Assembly: GCA_012518645.1 (NCBI GenBank)
Contig: JAAYRS010000148.1
Span: 1 to 35,173 of the forward strand
Direction of reading: 5' to 3'
DNA: 35,173 nt
DNA from: Bacillota bacterium
GTDB taxonomy: Bacteria > Bacillota > Limnochordia > Darwinibacteriales > Darwinibacteriaceae
Shown: positions 13,376 to 23,788 of the stretch, piece by piece
Layout: each line of letters starts with the position of its first letter
Numbering within the stretch: the first letter of the stretch is position 1
The notes under the pieces: model-generated
What the model was told of the DNA's origin: nothing
What the model saw: only the letters and a program-made list of their open reading frames with translations
Databases searched by the model: none
Translations under genes and position numbers: made by a program

Positions 13376-16219
13376 TCATCCTTTGAATGGGAACACTTTG
13401 CGGTCACTTAAGATCCGGCGCAAAAACTGGCCTGTGTAGGATTGAGGCACGCCTGCCAATTCCTCCGGAGTGCCCTTAGCAACCACTGTGCCCCCTTCTT
13501 CTCCCCCTTCCGGTCCTAGATCGATAATATAATCAGCGGTTTTAATCACATCTAAATTGTGTTCGATCACAACCACCGTATCTCCAGCATCAACCAAACG
13601 CTGAAGGACCAGGAGGAGTTTGCGGATATCTTCAAAGTGCAGGCCTGTGGTGGGTTCATCTAAAAGATAAAGGGTTTTGCCGTTGCTGCGCCGGCTTAAT
13701 TCTGTAGCCAACTTCACCCGCTGCGCTTCGCCTCCGGAAAGTTCGGTGGCTGGCTGGCCTAACTTTAGGTAACCTAAACCCACATCATAGAGGGTTTGCA
13801 AACGGCGGTAGATTTTGGGCACATGGCGAAAGAATTCTACCGCCTCTTCCACCCGCAAGTCGAGGACATCAGCAATTGATTTCCCCTTATACTTCACTTC
13901 CAGGGTTTCCCGCCCATAGCGCTTTCCTTTGCACACTTCGCAGGGGATATAAACATCGGGGAGAAAGTGCATTTCAATCTTAATAATGCCGTCTCCTTTG
14001 CAGGCTTCACAGCGCCCCCCTTTGACATTAAAGCTAAAACGGCCCGGCTTATAACCGCGCATTTTTGCCTTATTGGTTAAAGAAAACAGTTCGCGGATAC
14101 CGTCAAAGGCCCCTGTATAGGTAGCGGGGTTTGAGCGCGGCGTCCGCCCAATGGGGGACTGGTCAATTTCAATTATTTTATCTAAATGTTCCTGCCCTTC
14201 GATGGAATCGTGTTTCCCCGGTTTAGCCCGGGCCCGGTGTATTTCTTGACTTAGCTTTTTATACAAAACTTCATTTACCAAAGTGCTTTTCCCCGAACCG
14301 GAGACACCGGTCACAGCTACAAATAAACCGAGGGGAAACTCGACATCAATATTTTTAAGATTGTTTTCCCGGGCACCCTTAATTTTGAGCCAGTTGCCGT
14401 TAGGTTTACGGCGTTTTTCGGGAATCCGAATCTTCTTGGTACCCCGCAGGTATTGACCAGTGAGAGAGGCGGGGTGAGCACAAATATCATCCCAACTCCC
14501 TTGGGCTACAACTTCCCCCCCGTGGGATCCGGCGCCGGGCCCCAGATCAATAATCCAGTCGGCAGCTTCCATGGTCCCTTGATCATGTTCTACGATAATT
14601 AAAGTATTCCCTAAATCCCGCAGCCCTTTCAAGGTATCCAAGAGCCGGGCATTATCCCTTTGATGCAGGCCGATTGTGGGTTCATCCAAAATATATAATA
14701 CTCCCATCAGGCTTGATCCAATCTGAGTGGCTAAACGAATACGCTGTGCTTCTCCCCCGGAAAGAGTGCTCGATGCCCGATTCAGGGCCAGGTAATCCAA
14801 GCCCACGTTAACTAAAAAGCCTAGGCGCTCTCGAATTTCTTTTAAGATTTGTTCCCCAATAAGCAACTCCCGTTCCGTTAGGGACAAGCCCTCAAAAAAG
14901 CGGAGGCTTTCTTTAATAGAAAGTTCCGTAACTTCCATAATATTCTTGCCGCCTATAGTTACCCCTAACACTTCCGGGCGCAGCCTCCGTCCTTGACACT
15001 GGGAACAAGTGCGGACACTCATATACTGTTCCACATCCTGCCTGACCCAGTGAGATGTGCTTTCCCGGTAACGCCTTTCCAAAGCGGGAATCAGCCCTTC
15101 AAAAGGCGCCTCGTAACTCCGCTCCCGGCCGGCCCGGTTGGTATAGCGGAAACTGATTAACTCCGAGCCCAAACCATAAAGGAGGATCTCCAATTTATCC
15201 TGAGCCAGCTGGCCCAGGGGGATCTCCGGATCAATGCGGTATTGAGCACAGACACTATCCAAAATCGCCCACAGCCAGCGGCTCTTGCTGTCCCTCCAAG
15301 GAATCAAACCCCCATCTTCTAGGGATAATTCCCTATCCAGGATCAAATCAGGATCTATATCCTGCCTGGTTCCCAATCCTTCGCAGTTGGGGCAAGCACC
15401 GAAGGGGCTGTTAAAAGAAAACATGCGGGGGGTTAACTCTTCCATGGATATCCCGCAATCAACGCAGGCAAACTTTTCACTAAAGACAAGTTCTTCCCCA
15501 TCCAGGACCTGGACGAACACAATGCCATCGCCTTTTTCCAAGGCAGTCTGTACTGAATCACTTAACCGCCCGGTAATATCTTGGCGCACCACTAGACGAT
15601 CGACAACAATTTCAATATTATGCTGCTTATTTTTATCCAAGTCAAGCTGATCAGTAACTTCGAAGATCTGCCCGTCCACCCGGACGCGGACAAACCCATC
15701 TTGGCGGATGTTTTCTAAAACTTTTTTATGCTCTCCCTTCCTGCCTCTAACCACAGGGGCCAGAATTTGAATCCTGGTTTTTTCCGGAAGGGCCAAGATC
15801 TGATCAACAATCTGTTCTACCGTCTGCTGCTGGATAGGTTGTCCGCACTGAGGACAATGGGGACGCCCAATCCGGGCAAACAAAAGACGCAGGTAGTCGT
15901 AAATTTCGGTGACCGTCCCCACAGTGGATCTAGGATTGCGGCTGGTGGTTTTTTGATCAATGGAAATGGCCGGAGAAAGTCCCTCAATTAGATCCACATC
16001 CGGCTTATCCATCTGTCCTAAAAACTGCCTGGCGTAGGCAGAGAGGGATTCAACATAACGGCGCTGGCCTTCGGCATAAATTGTATCGAAAGCCAAAGAA
16101 GACTTACCGGAACCGGATAAGCCTGTGATCACCACTAATTTGTCTCGCGGTATTTCTATATCTATATTTTTCAAGTTGTGCTGTCTGGCACCCTTGATAA
16201 CTAAACGGTCCTTACTCAA
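13376..16219 (-). CDS. uvrA: UvrA, excinuclease ABC damage-recognition ATPase
   Basis: 947 residues with two ABC modules: Walker [13 protein letters not shown] near residue 32 and [13 protein letters not shown] near 640, with LSGGEAQR signatures in each half. Two zinc sites are intact: CVDCG-18 nt-equivalent spacing-CPNCEG near 255-283, and CEACKGDG...[10 protein letters not shown] near 738-766. Domain order and length are standard for UvrA, which dimerises, scans DNA and hands lesions to UvrB. The start is TTG overlapping the uvrB stop (TTGA). uvrC follows, with the stop and first ATG overlapping. Confidence 0.98.
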   Translation of the reverse strand: MSKDRLVIKGARQHNLKNIDIEIPRDKLVVITGLSGSGKSSLAFDTIYAEGQRRYVESLSAYARQFLGQMDKPDVDLIEGLSPAISIDQKTTSRNPRSTVGTVTEIYDYLRLLFARIGRPHCPQCGQPIQQQTVEQIVDQILALPEKTRIQILAPVVRGRKGEHKKVLENIRQDGFVRVRVDGQIFEVTDQLDLDKNKQHNIEIVVDRLVVRQDITGRLSDSVQTALEKGDGIVFVQVLDGEELVFSEKFACVDCGISMEELTPRMFSFNSPFGACPNCEGLGTRQDIDPDLILDRELSLEDGGLIPWRDSKSRWLWAILDSVCAQYRIDPEIPLGQLAQDKLEILLYGLGSELISFRYTNRAGRERSYEAPFEGLIPALERRYRESTSHWVRQDVEQYMSVRTCSQCQGRRLRPEVLGVTIGGKNIMEVTELSIKESLRFFEGLSLTERELLIGEQILKEIRERLGFLVNVGLDYLALNRASSTLSGGEAQRIRLATQIGSSLMGVLYILDEPTIGLHQRDNARLLDTLKGLRDLGNTLIIVEHDQGTMEAADWIIDLGPGAGSHGGEVVAQGSWDDICAHPASLTGQYLRGTKKIRIPEKRRKPNGNWLKIKGARENNLKNIDVEFPLGLFVAVTGVSGSGKSTLVNEVLYKKLSQEIHRARAKPGKHDSIEGQEHLDKIIEIDQSPIGRTPRSNPATYTGAFDGIRELFSLTNKAKMRGYKPGRFSFNVKGGRCEACKGDGIIKIEMHFLPDVYIPCEVCKGKRYGRETLEVKYKGKSIADVLDLRVEEAVEFFRHVPKIYRRLQTLYDVGLGYLKLGQPATELSGGEAQRVKLATELSRRSNGKTLYLLDEPTTGLHFEDIRKLLLVLQRLVDAGDTVVVIEHNLDVIKTADYIIDLGPEGGEEGGTVVAKGTPEELAGVPQSYTGQFLRRILSDRKVFPFKG

Positions 16220-18204
16220 ACTGACAACCCCATTTCAATCCTTAACTCTTCAATTTCATCCCGCAATTCGGCGGCTTTTTCGAATTCAAGATCCTGGGCA
16301 GCAGCATACATCTCCCCTTCCAACTCTTGAATATAGGCGATGATTTCCTTCAATGTGCCCTTTATCCTTGTTTCGTACTTCTCTTTGCTTTCGGCCGCTT
16401 GCTCTTCAGGAATCTCTTGGGCGATATCTTTGATAGCTTTTTCAATACTGACGGGCGTGATCCCCTGAGCCTGGTTATAAGCTTGTTGAATGCGGCGGCG
16501 GCGGTTAGTTTCGTCAAGAGCGTACCGCATAGCCTCCGTAACCCTATCTGCGTACATTACCACTTTGCCCGCCGCGTTCCGGGCGGCCCTGCCGATAGTT
16601 TGTACCAGGGCTGTGGAGGAACGGAGGAAACCCTCTTGATCCGCATCTAAAATAGCCACTAAGGAAACCTCCGGCAAATCAAGTCCTTCTCTTAAAAGAT
16701 TAATGCCCACAAGAACATGAAAGACCCCTAAACGCAGCTCCCTTAAAATTTCTATTCGTTCTAAAGTATCTATATCCGAGTGCAAATAACGCACTTTTAA
16801 TCCTAATTCAGTGAAGTATTGAGTGAGATCTTCGGCCATCCTTTTAGTAAGCGTAGTTACCAAGACTCTTTCGTCCCGCTTAATAACTGTCTCTATTTCA
16901 GCAAGGAGATCATCTATTTGACCTTGGACCGGGCGCACTAACACCTCAGGATCCATTAAGCCGGTAGGCCTAATTACTTGCTCCACAACTTTTTGGGAAT
17001 GCTCCCGCTCATAAGGTCCGGGAGTAGCGGAAACAAAAACGACTTGGTTCATATGGCTTTCAAATTCCGCAAACCGCAAAGGGCGGTTATCTAAGGCAGA
17101 GGGAAGCCTAAACCCGTACTGAACAAGGTTTTCTTTGCGGGACCTATCCCCAAAGTACATGCCCCGCACCTGGGGCACGGTTACATGCGACTCGTCAATA
17201 ATCATCAGATAATCCTTGGGGAAGTAATCTAAAAGCGTGGCCGGCGTTTCTCCTGCTTTCCTGCCGCTTAAGGGGGCGGAATAATTTTCTACGCCAGTAC
17301 AGTACCCCAGTTCCTGGAGCATCTCTAAATCATACCTTGTCCGCTGCTCTAGACGCTGGGCTTCCAATAGTTTGTTTTCTCGGCGAAAATACCGCAGGCG
17401 CTCTTCCAGCTCTTCTTCAATCGTGGGAATCGCCCTGGCTAACTTCTCCTCCGGAGTTATAAAGTGGGAGGCGGGATAAATCGTCAGGCTGTCCCGTTGG
17501 CCTAAAATCTCCCCTGTAATGGGATCCAGCTCCTGAATACGTTCGATCTCATCACCAAACATCTCGATCCGGATAACAGATTCACTGCCCACCGGAATTA
17601 TTTCAATTACATCGCCCCGAACCCTAAAGGTACCTCTTCTGAATCCCACATCGTTGCGTTCATACTGAATACCCACCAAGCGCCTTAAAATGTGGTCCCG
17701 ATCCCGAAATTCTCCATCTTTCAGAGAAAAAGTCATCCCTACATAGTCTTCCGGGGACCCCAGGCCATAAATGCAGGATACACTGGCCACAATAATCACA
17801 TCGCGGCGTTCAAAAAGGGCACTGGTGGCGGCATGGCGCAGCCGATCGATCTCATCGTTGATACTGGCGTCTTTTTCAATGTAAGTGTCGCTCTGGGGCA
17901 CGTAAGCCTCAGGCTGATAGTAATCGTAATAGCTGACAAAATAATGAACCGCGTTCTCCGGGAAAAACTCCCTAAACTCGTTGCAGAGCTGGGCAGCCAA
18001 AGTCTTATTGTGGGCAATAACCAAAGTTGGTTTCTGCACAGTTTCTACAACCTTAGCCATAGTATAAGTCTTGCCGGAGCCGGTCACACCCAGCAGAGTT
18101 TGAAATTTTAAACCTTCGTTTAAACCTTTGACAATTTCCTCGATAGCTTTGGGCTGATCTCCCGCAGGTTCAAAAGGAGCCTGAAGCCGAAAAGAAATAG
18201 GCAT
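16216..18204 (-). CDS. uvrB: UvrB, excinuclease ABC helicase-like subunit
   Basis: 662 residues from the ATG at 18204, with GGAGG seven bases upstream; the track's TTG at 18210 lies almost on the ribosome site. Walker A is [12 protein letters not shown] near residue 40. The beta-hairpin aromatic motif [12 protein letters not shown], the DEAH-like IDESHVT, the helicase motifs ([35 protein letters not shown]) and a C-terminal UVR motif ([18 protein letters not shown]) that contacts UvrC are all present. It is the first gene of the uvrB-uvrA-uvrC run. Confidence 0.98.
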   Translation of the reverse strand: MPISFRLQAPFEPAGDQPKAIEEIVKGLNEGLKFQTLLGVTGSGKTYTMAKVVETVQKPTLVIAHNKTLAAQLCNEFREFFPENAVHYFVSYYDYYQPEAYVPQSDTYIEKDASINDEIDRLRHAATSALFERRDVIIVASVSCIYGLGSPEDYVGMTFSLKDGEFRDRDHILRRLVGIQYERNDVGFRRGTFRVRGDVIEIIPVGSESVIRIEMFGDEIERIQELDPITGEILGQRDSLTIYPASHFITPEEKLARAIPTIEEELEERLRYFRRENKLLEAQRLEQRTRYDLEMLQELGYCTGVENYSAPLSGRKAGETPATLLDYFPKDYLMIIDESHVTVPQVRGMYFGDRSRKENLVQYGFRLPSALDNRPLRFAEFESHMNQVVFVSATPGPYEREHSQKVVEQVIRPTGLMDPEVLVRPVQGQIDDLLAEIETVIKRDERVLVTTLTKRMAEDLTQYFTELGLKVRYLHSDIDTLERIEILRELRLGVFHVLVGINLLREGLDLPEVSLVAILDADQEGFLRSSTALVQTIGRAARNAAGKVVMYADRVTEAMRYALDETNRRRRIQQAYNQAQGITPVSIEKAIKDIAQEIPEEQAAESKEKYETRIKGTLKEIIAYIQELEGEMYAAAQDLEFEKAAELRDEIEELRIEMGLSV

Positions 18205-18332
18205 AATCAATCCTCCTTAAAAAGGGATAAGTAAAAGAACTGCCGGAGGGTTCCGGAGAAGATTGAAAGCGGAAAGCGAAGGTCTAGAAAAGGCTGCGGC
18301 CGAAAACTTGACCCTTGCCTTTTAGTCTAACA

Positions 18333-19583
18333 CTATTGAACCAAATTGGAAACAGGAACTAACTGTACCTGGGATCCAAGAAATTCCGGAATCATTTCCC
18401 AGAGGGCTAAGGCGGTTTGGGGCCGAATATGCCCGATTATTATAGCTTGTCCCCGCCTTTTAGCTATGGCGAGCCCTTTTCTAATTTGTTCTTTGATTAA
18501 GCCTACTTCGTTTTCGTTATCTATAAATAAATTGTTGACACCGTAGGGAACCCCCAAGGATTCAGCTACTGAGGCACCTACTGTTTTAGATGTAGTATAG
18601 CTGTCAACAAAAAATAAACCTTCTTCTTTCACAACTCCTAAAATTTTCTCCATTAAAGCCGGATCCGCCGTTATTTTAGAACCCATATGGTTGTTCATTC
18701 CCACAACCAAGGGCAGAGACTTTAAGTTTTCCTCGATTTGAAGCAAAATTTCTTCCTCATCCATATCTGACCGGATGCCCCCCGGACCTAGATCCAAAGT
18801 GGATTCCGCCGCTTCCATCGGTTGGTGTAAAAGGACATCATGCCCCGCGGCATGGGCTTTTTCCGACATCTCGCCTGAGTAACGGAGGTGAGGCAAGACA
18901 GCAATAGTTAAGGGGAGGGGGAACTCTAAAAATAAGTCGGCGGACTGAGCAGTATAACCCCAGTCATCTATAATAATAGCTAAAACCGGTAGCAGGGGTG
19001 TACCCCTCTCCCGGGCCCAAGGATCAAACATCTCCCCCATCAGGGGGATGCAGCCCAGCCCATATCTTTGGTGGTTGCGCGGGTTAAGCATTTTAAAACG
19101 CCAGCTGTAGGCTAAAACTCTTTCATCGCTGCCGGGAAGAGAGCCCCAGAGCCCCAGGAGGTACCCTTCGGCTGCCGGCTCAATTTGAATGATCCAGCCC
19201 TGATCAATAAAAACCTCCGCCAATTCCAAAACAGCGGAACCCAGATTCTGACCAAATTTCCCGGGAACTAAAATCCAAGTTTCCCGTTTTTGCAGCCAAA
19301 GATACTCTTGTTCTTTGAAAACGGAACGCCGCATCCTGTAATTTTGTTCTTCATAAGCAGTATAAAAGCCCGCTTCCTCCCAAAATTCGGTTAAATCAAG
19401 GCCCTGGGGCCAAGGCGGCATACCCAAGAACTGGGTGTCAACAATCTCCGGCGGATCCAATTTTTCAATTTGAGGGCGAACAGCAAAACCCAAAAGCGCC
19501 AGGCCGAGCAGGCTTAAACCTAATAAGCCTAAAATCAAAATTGACCAGGACCGATCTTTTTCCAGCGAAGGTTGCATTCCCAT
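18333..19583 (-). CDS. Divergent polysaccharide deacetylase family protein (YibQ/Polysacc_deac_2)
   Basis: About 416 residues. A single N-terminal membrane anchor (SILILGLLGLSLLGLALLGFAV) precedes an extracytoplasmic region of about 170 residues with no motif I recognise. The C-terminal half is the YibQ domain: LAIIIDDWGYT, LPLTIAVLPHL, HDVLLHQPMEA, VVGMNNHMGSKIT and AIIIGHIRPQT. The family is structurally a carbohydrate esterase NodB-like barrel, but its substrate in bacteria is not established. The start is ambiguous (GTG, ATG, or ATG six bases later); I chose the ATG sharing a base with the previous stop (TGATG). It is adjacent to ctpA and a PDZ membrane protein. Confidence 0.85.
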   Translation of the reverse strand: MGMQPSLEKDRSWSILILGLLGLSLLGLALLGFAVRPQIEKLDPPEIVDTQFLGMPPWPQGLDLTEFWEEAGFYTAYEEQNYRMRRSVFKEQEYLWLQKRETWILVPGKFGQNLGSAVLELAEVFIDQGWIIQIEPAAEGYLLGLWGSLPGSDERVLAYSWRFKMLNPRNHQRYGLGCIPLMGEMFDPWARERGTPLLPVLAIIIDDWGYTAQSADLFLEFPLPLTIAVLPHLRYSGEMSEKAHAAGHDVLLHQPMEAAESTLDLGPGGIRSDMDEEEILLQIEENLKSLPLVVGMNNHMGSKITADPALMEKILGVVKEEGLFFVDSYTTSKTVGASVAESLGVPYGVNNLFIDNENEVGLIKEQIRKGLAIAKRRGQAIIIGHIRPQTALALWEMIPEFLGSQVQLVPVSNLVQ

Positions 19584-20836
19584 CACTTCCTTTTAGCCCA
19601 TAGCCGGCGCAGCCAGCGCTTTAAAGGCCCCACCTTAATTTGGACATAAACACCCTGTTGGGGATGGGGTGTGGGGATAATTCCCAAAGGCGGAACTTTC
19701 CCCTGGAATTCAACAATTCTTTCCCGGGGTGATTTAAATCGGTTTTCAACCACAAATACAGGATCGATTAGCCACGGGGTCATTTCGCTTGATAATTCCG
19801 GCAGGGTTCTCACAATAGTTCCGTTAATACTTTTAATCACATCACCGGAAACCAAACCCATCTTTTCAGCAGGGGAACCGGGATAAACTTCTAGAACCAT
19901 AACCCCCTCCTTGGAACGGAAAACCGGAGGGTTCTCTTTTTCTCTTCTTTGGCCCCATTGGACCACCATTTCGTGGCCCAAAGGCGCAAACACAGCCGCT
20001 AAGACTACAAAGACCTGCAGCTTATTCCCAAGGATAGCCAAGGCCAAAAGGACTAAACTATAAACTAAAAGCAGTCCTGCACTGCGCCGGGCTTTTGTTT
20101 TAGGCAGTTCAGTTTGGGCAAAATCGCTATAGCCTAAAGCCACAACAATCGGAAACAGCACATGCACAAAGGTATGATTTGCCGGCACTTCAATTCCCAT
20201 TTCAAAGATAGGCCACCACTCGGGCATGGCAATTGACTGAAAATCCGCACCGGAACTAAGGATTGCCACCCCTAAAAGGGCAACGGTTGGCATGGGCCAG
20301 AATTTCTGCAACGAAAAACCGCCTACAATTTCACCACTGCTGTGTTTAAAATACATGGGAGAAGAATTATGATAGCCGTTGACAAAAATCAAGAAGGACT
20401 CCGCCAGATGCAAAATAGCTACCAAGGCCATCAAGGCCGGAATATCCAACTGGGGATATCCCGTCAACAAAGAAACCAAACTAATTAGCCCGCCGGCATA
20501 GGCAAAGCAAAGGAACCGGGGATGGACCAGCATTAGAAGAATAGCAGTGATCCACAAATAAACGATGCCGGTGTTGCTTAAAGAAACGCCGAGAATCACA
20601 AATAAAGCGGTGGCCACCAAACCGCCGCCAATGCCGTATACCAAGGCGGTAATCGTTTCCAAAAGCGGATTGATTCGATTTAGATTAAACATGCGTTTTT
20701 CGTAATTTAATACCTTAGAATACTGCCGATAGACTAGTAGAAAAACCACTCCCATGATCAGCAGGTATCGAAGATCCGTTATCATCACGGGAAAAGTCTG
20801 CATTATAAACTTAATAAGTTCCCAAAAGTTAGACAA
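19583..20836 (-). CDS. Polytopic membrane protein with C-terminal PDZ domain (MinJ-like)
   Basis: About 417 residues from TTG at 20836 (GAGAGGG eight bases upstream); the longer start at 20890 has no ribosome site. About eight hydrophobic segments are visible, for example LRYLLIMGVVFLLVY, GGLVATALFVILGVSL, AGLLLVYSLVLLALAIL and LQVFVVLAAVFAPL. A PDZ domain follows near residues 310-400 (GVMVLEVYPGSPAEKMGLVSGDVIKSINGT). This layout matches the PDZ proteins found next to ctpA in many Firmicutes and MinJ of Bacillus, which bridges DivIVA and MinD at division sites. Topology similarity does not prove the MinJ role. It lies 64 bases after ctpA and abuts the YibQ-type gene. Confidence 0.8.
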   Translation of the reverse strand: MSNFWELIKFIMQTFPVMITDLRYLLIMGVVFLLVYRQYSKVLNYEKRMFNLNRINPLLETITALVYGIGGGLVATALFVILGVSLSNTGIVYLWITAILLMLVHPRFLCFAYAGGLISLVSLLTGYPQLDIPALMALVAILHLAESFLIFVNGYHNSSPMYFKHSSGEIVGGFSLQKFWPMPTVALLGVAILSSGADFQSIAMPEWWPIFEMGIEVPANHTFVHVLFPIVVALGYSDFAQTELPKTKARRSAGLLLVYSLVLLALAILGNKLQVFVVLAAVFAPLGHEMVVQWGQRREKENPPVFRSKEGVMVLEVYPGSPAEKMGLVSGDVIKSINGTIVRTLPELSSEMTPWLIDPVFVVENRFKSPRERIVEFQGKVPPLGIIPTPHPQQGVYVQIKVGPLKRWLRRLWAKRK

Positions 20837-20900
20837 TGGGTCTACCCTCTCTTTCCCGCCGGGACAAGAACAATCCGGGCAGGTTTCCAAAGCGCCCGCT

Positions 20901-22103
20901 TTACAATTGAGCCCGCAGGATTCTTAAACCCTCTTCTAACTGCGGATCAAATTCTGCTTCGCCCAAATAAATTGCTTCTTCCTCTTCGATAGATACTTCA
21001 ACTACAACATCCGGTTCAATCCCTACCCCGTTAATGTCTTTACCGCCGGAAGTTAGATAACCTTGCTCCGTAATGGAAAGAGCACTTCCGTCCCGAAGAG
21101 GGTATAGTGATTGAACCAGGCCCTTACCAAAAGTCGTGGTACCCACTAACACTGCTAAACTGTTATCTTGTAAAGCGCCGGCCACAATCTCAGATGCACT
21201 GGCACTTCCCCCGTTGATTAAAACCACCGTGGGAATAGGCGGGCGGGTGCCGCCGCTAAGGCTGTCAAATGGTGTGCGCTTCCCTTCTTTGTCCTCTAAA
21301 TATAGAAGAGGGGCGCCGGAAACAAATTCGTCCGCCACCTGCAGGGCAGCGTTAAGTGTTCCCCCGGGATTGTTGCGTAAATCCAGGATCAGGGCTTTTT
21401 GCCCCTGTTCGTCCAGGCTTTTTAAAGCAGTTGATAATTCAGTATAGGTGCGTTCCGAAAAATTTGTAATTTGAATATAACCGATTCCTTCTTCTTGATC
21501 AATTATCTTCGCCTCTGTTACCGATTCTACGTTAATTAACTCCCGAATAATGTGCACTCCGAAGACTTTCTCCTCGCGCTGAATGGTTAAATCCAACTCT
21601 GTATTCTCCGGGCCGCGCATCAAACTTACTGCTTCATCCAAAGTCATATAAGTGGTGTCCTTACCGTCAATAGCGATGATTTTGTCGCCCCGCCTTAATC
21701 CGGCCCGTTCTCCGGGCGTACCTTTAATCGGAGAAACAACTGTAACCCGATCTTCTAAAATACCGACGGAGAGGCCAATACCTCCATAAATCCCGGTGGT
21801 AGTGTTGATCATGTTCTCAAAGGCGACCACATCCATATGCCTCGTATACGGGTCGTCCAGAGCGGTTCTTAACATACCGTTAATAGTACCTTTGGCCACA
21901 TAAGACTTGACTAATTCAAAAGTATTAACAGGCTGAAAATAGTGCCTGGTTTTGACTAAAGCTATTACCTCCATGACGGTCCCGATGTTTTCATATCGCG
22001 CTTCCTTCTCCCCGACTTCGGAACTAACCTTAAAAGAACCGTGGAAAAAGGTCAAGGAAAGCAGGACCAGGAGAACAACTATAAGAATTTTTTTACGGCT
22101 CAC
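20901..22103 (-). CDS. ctpA: CtpA, S41-family C-terminal processing serine protease
   Basis: 400 residues. An N-terminal hydrophobic anchor (ILIVVLLVLLSLTFF) leads to a PDZ domain near 100-180 (GIYGGIGLSVGILEDRVTVVSPIKGTPGERAGLRRGDKIIAIDG). The S41 protease core follows: LILDLRNNPGGTLNAALQVAD, the catalytic Ser in NGGSASASEIVAGAL near 310 and the general-base Lys in TTFGKGLVQS near 335. These exported proteases trim or degrade envelope proteins from their C-termini. The start is GTG with a GGTGG site. It is followed by the PDZ membrane protein and the deacetylase-like gene, a neighbourhood seen widely in Firmicutes upstream of uvrBAC. Confidence 0.95.
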   Translation of the reverse strand: MSRKKILIVVLLVLLSLTFFHGSFKVSSEVGEKEARYENIGTVMEVIALVKTRHYFQPVNTFELVKSYVAKGTINGMLRTALDDPYTRHMDVVAFENMINTTTGIYGGIGLSVGILEDRVTVVSPIKGTPGERAGLRRGDKIIAIDGKDTTYMTLDEAVSLMRGPENTELDLTIQREEKVFGVHIIRELINVESVTEAKIIDQEEGIGYIQITNFSERTYTELSTALKSLDEQGQKALILDLRNNPGGTLNAALQVADEFVSGAPLLYLEDKEGKRTPFDSLSGGTRPPIPTVVLINGGSASASEIVAGALQDNSLAVLVGTTTFGKGLVQSLYPLRDGSALSITEQGYLTSGGKDINGVGIEPDVVVEVSIEEEEAIYLGEAEFDPQLEEGLRILRAQL

Positions 22104-22207
22104 TCCACCACCATCTTTCTAGCCTTGCCAAAAATATATGCATGAGCCTTTTAGTTCATACACCTAATCATACCAAACCAAGAGAAGCATTGGCAAGTTT
22201 CGAACAG

Positions 22208-23044
22208 CTATTCTAACTGTCGAAAACCCTCCCCCAACACCTCATGGACATCGGAAATCACTAAAAAGGCCTTTTTATCAAATTCCAGAACAATTTTTTG
22301 AATTCTAGAGATTTCGACCCGGGAAACAATCACCAAAAGAATGTCTTTCCGTTCCTTGGTCCACAGGCCCCGCCCGTCTAAACTTGTAACCCCCCGCTCT
22401 AAACGTTCCATAATCGTTTCCCCAATTTTTGGAGCTTGACCGGAAATGATTAAGATCGCTTTGGCGGAAGAGCCCCCTTCTTGTACTAAATCCACTGTCT
22501 TTGTGGATATAAAAACGGCAATCAAAGCATACATGGCCAGCTCCAAACCAAAAGCCGCCCCGGCTAAGAGAATTACAAAACCATCCACTAAAAGCAGGGC
22601 CTGCCCCACACTGATAGAAAAGGCACGGGCTATTAATTGCGCCGCCATATCGGTACCGCCGGTGGAACCCCCGGAACGAAAAGCAAGACCAAGGCCGACT
22701 CCGGAGATAACCCCGCCGTAGATTGCAGCCAGCAGCAAATCGCCGGTTACCGGCACCGCTAATTTATTGAAGACATCTACCAGTAAAGATAAGGTAACGG
22801 CCCCGAACAAAGTTTTAAGGCCAAATAAGGGTCCAATCGTTTTGGTACTTAAAATGAAAAGAGGGATATTAAAAAGAAGCATGGTCATGCCGGCCGGAAA
22901 GTGGAAAAGGTGAAAGACAACCGTAGCTAAACCACTGACACCGCCTGCTGCAATTTTGGCGGGAATTAGAAAAAAGCTGATCCCAAATGCAGTTAGAATC
23001 ACACCAAGCAAGACACCGAGATAACCTAGGATCTTCCTACCCAC
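22208..23044 (-). CDS. YitT family integral membrane protein (DUF161 + DUF2179)
   Basis: 278 residues from GTG at 23044 (GGAGG ten bases upstream), overlapping the end of tagA. The first 190 residues carry five to six membrane segments (LGVLLGVILTAFGISFFLIPAKIAAGG, GGVISGVGLGLAFRSGGSTGGTDM, LLLVDGFVILLAGAAFG). The C-terminal soluble domain (AILIISGQAPKIGETIMERLERGVTSLDGRG, SRVEISRIQKIV) is the DUF2179 ferredoxin-like fold. The biochemical role of the family is unsettled. It is the last gene of the envelope run; about 100 bases without clear features separate it from ctpA. Confidence 0.92.
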   Translation of the reverse strand: MGRKILGYLGVLLGVILTAFGISFFLIPAKIAAGGVSGLATVVFHLFHFPAGMTMLLFNIPLFILSTKTIGPLFGLKTLFGAVTLSLLVDVFNKLAVPVTGDLLLAAIYGGVISGVGLGLAFRSGGSTGGTDMAAQLIARAFSISVGQALLLVDGFVILLAGAAFGLELAMYALIAVFISTKTVDLVQEGGSSAKAILIISGQAPKIGETIMERLERGVTSLDGRGLWTKERKDILLVIVSRVEISRIQKIVLEFDKKAFLVISDVHEVLGEGFRQLE

Positions 23045-23783
23045 GCCACCTGCACCTCCGCCGAAGCCTTTCAGCCGCAATTGCCCACACAAATTTCGGT
23101 AAGACGGCCATCCGCCCTATTCTCCGCGGCTCTTTAATTAGGCGGTACAACCACTCCAAATGAATTTGGCGCACCCATTCCGGCGCCCTTTGGCCTACCC
23201 CGGCCCAAATGTCAAAGCTCCCCCCAACACCTATACCCACCGGTATTTCCAGTGCGGCAAGATGGGCCGCCAGCCATTTTTCCTGCTTTGGCATTCCTAA
23301 AGCCGCCAAAAGAACCTGAGGCCGCAGGCTTTTTATTTTTTCCAGGAGGGCTTTTTCTTCCCTGTCTTGGAAATAACCATGGTAAGTGCCCACTACGTTC
23401 AAGGCGGGATAAACCCGCCGCATATTTTCAGCGGCCTGAGGCGCAACGCCCTCCGCACCGCCTAAAAAGAATACTCGCCAACCCTTTTCGGCGGCCTGTC
23501 TTAAAATCCCTTCCGCTAGTTCAATACCGGGGATCCTCTCCGGCAGCGGGCTGCCCAGGGCCCGGCCAGCCCAAATTACGCCAATCCCGTCAGCAACAAC
23601 CAGATCAGCCCGCCTTAGAATTTCTGCGAGGAGTTGATCCCCCTGGGCCGCCATAACTGTTTCTGGATTAGCAGTAACAATTAAGTGAGGCTTATTGCCG
23701 GCAATAAAAATTGGGATTTGAGCCAAAGCGGCCTCCCCGTCAATTTTATCAAAACGCACCCCCAGGATCTCTGCCCCAGCCAT
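23037..23783 (-). CDS. tagA: WecG/TagA/CpsF family glycosyltransferase
   Basis: 248 residues from the ATG at 23783 (AGGAG eight bases upstream, inside the csaB end); the longer track start lacks a site. Conserved blocks are ILGVRFDKID, TANPETVMAAQGD with the catalytic-region Asn, ADGIGVIWAGR, RIPGIELAEGIL, VFFLGGAEGV, LLAALGMPKQEKW and GIGVGGSFDIWAG. TagA-type enzymes add N-acetylmannosaminyl residues to undecaprenyl-PP-GlcNAc at the cytoplasmic membrane face, starting teichoic acid or secondary cell-wall polymer linkage units. Pairing with csaB suggests a role in a pyruvylated wall polymer. Confidence 0.93.
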   Translation of the reverse strand: MAGAEILGVRFDKIDGEAALAQIPIFIAGNKPHLIVTANPETVMAAQGDQLLAEILRRADLVVADGIGVIWAGRALGSPLPERIPGIELAEGILRQAAEKGWRVFFLGGAEGVAPQAAENMRRVYPALNVVGTYHGYFQDREEKALLEKIKSLRPQVLLAALGMPKQEKWLAAHLAALEIPVGIGVGGSFDIWAGVGQRAPEWVRQIHLEWLYRLIKEPRRIGRMAVLPKFVWAIAAERLRRRCRWRG

Positions 23784-23788
23784 TTTTC

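Noticed and set aside
18205-18332. Possible promoter or terminator between the YibQ-like gene and uvrB
   Set aside because: Only a weak CCGGA/TCCGG hairpin with a short T-run and no well-spaced promoter boxes, so not annotated.
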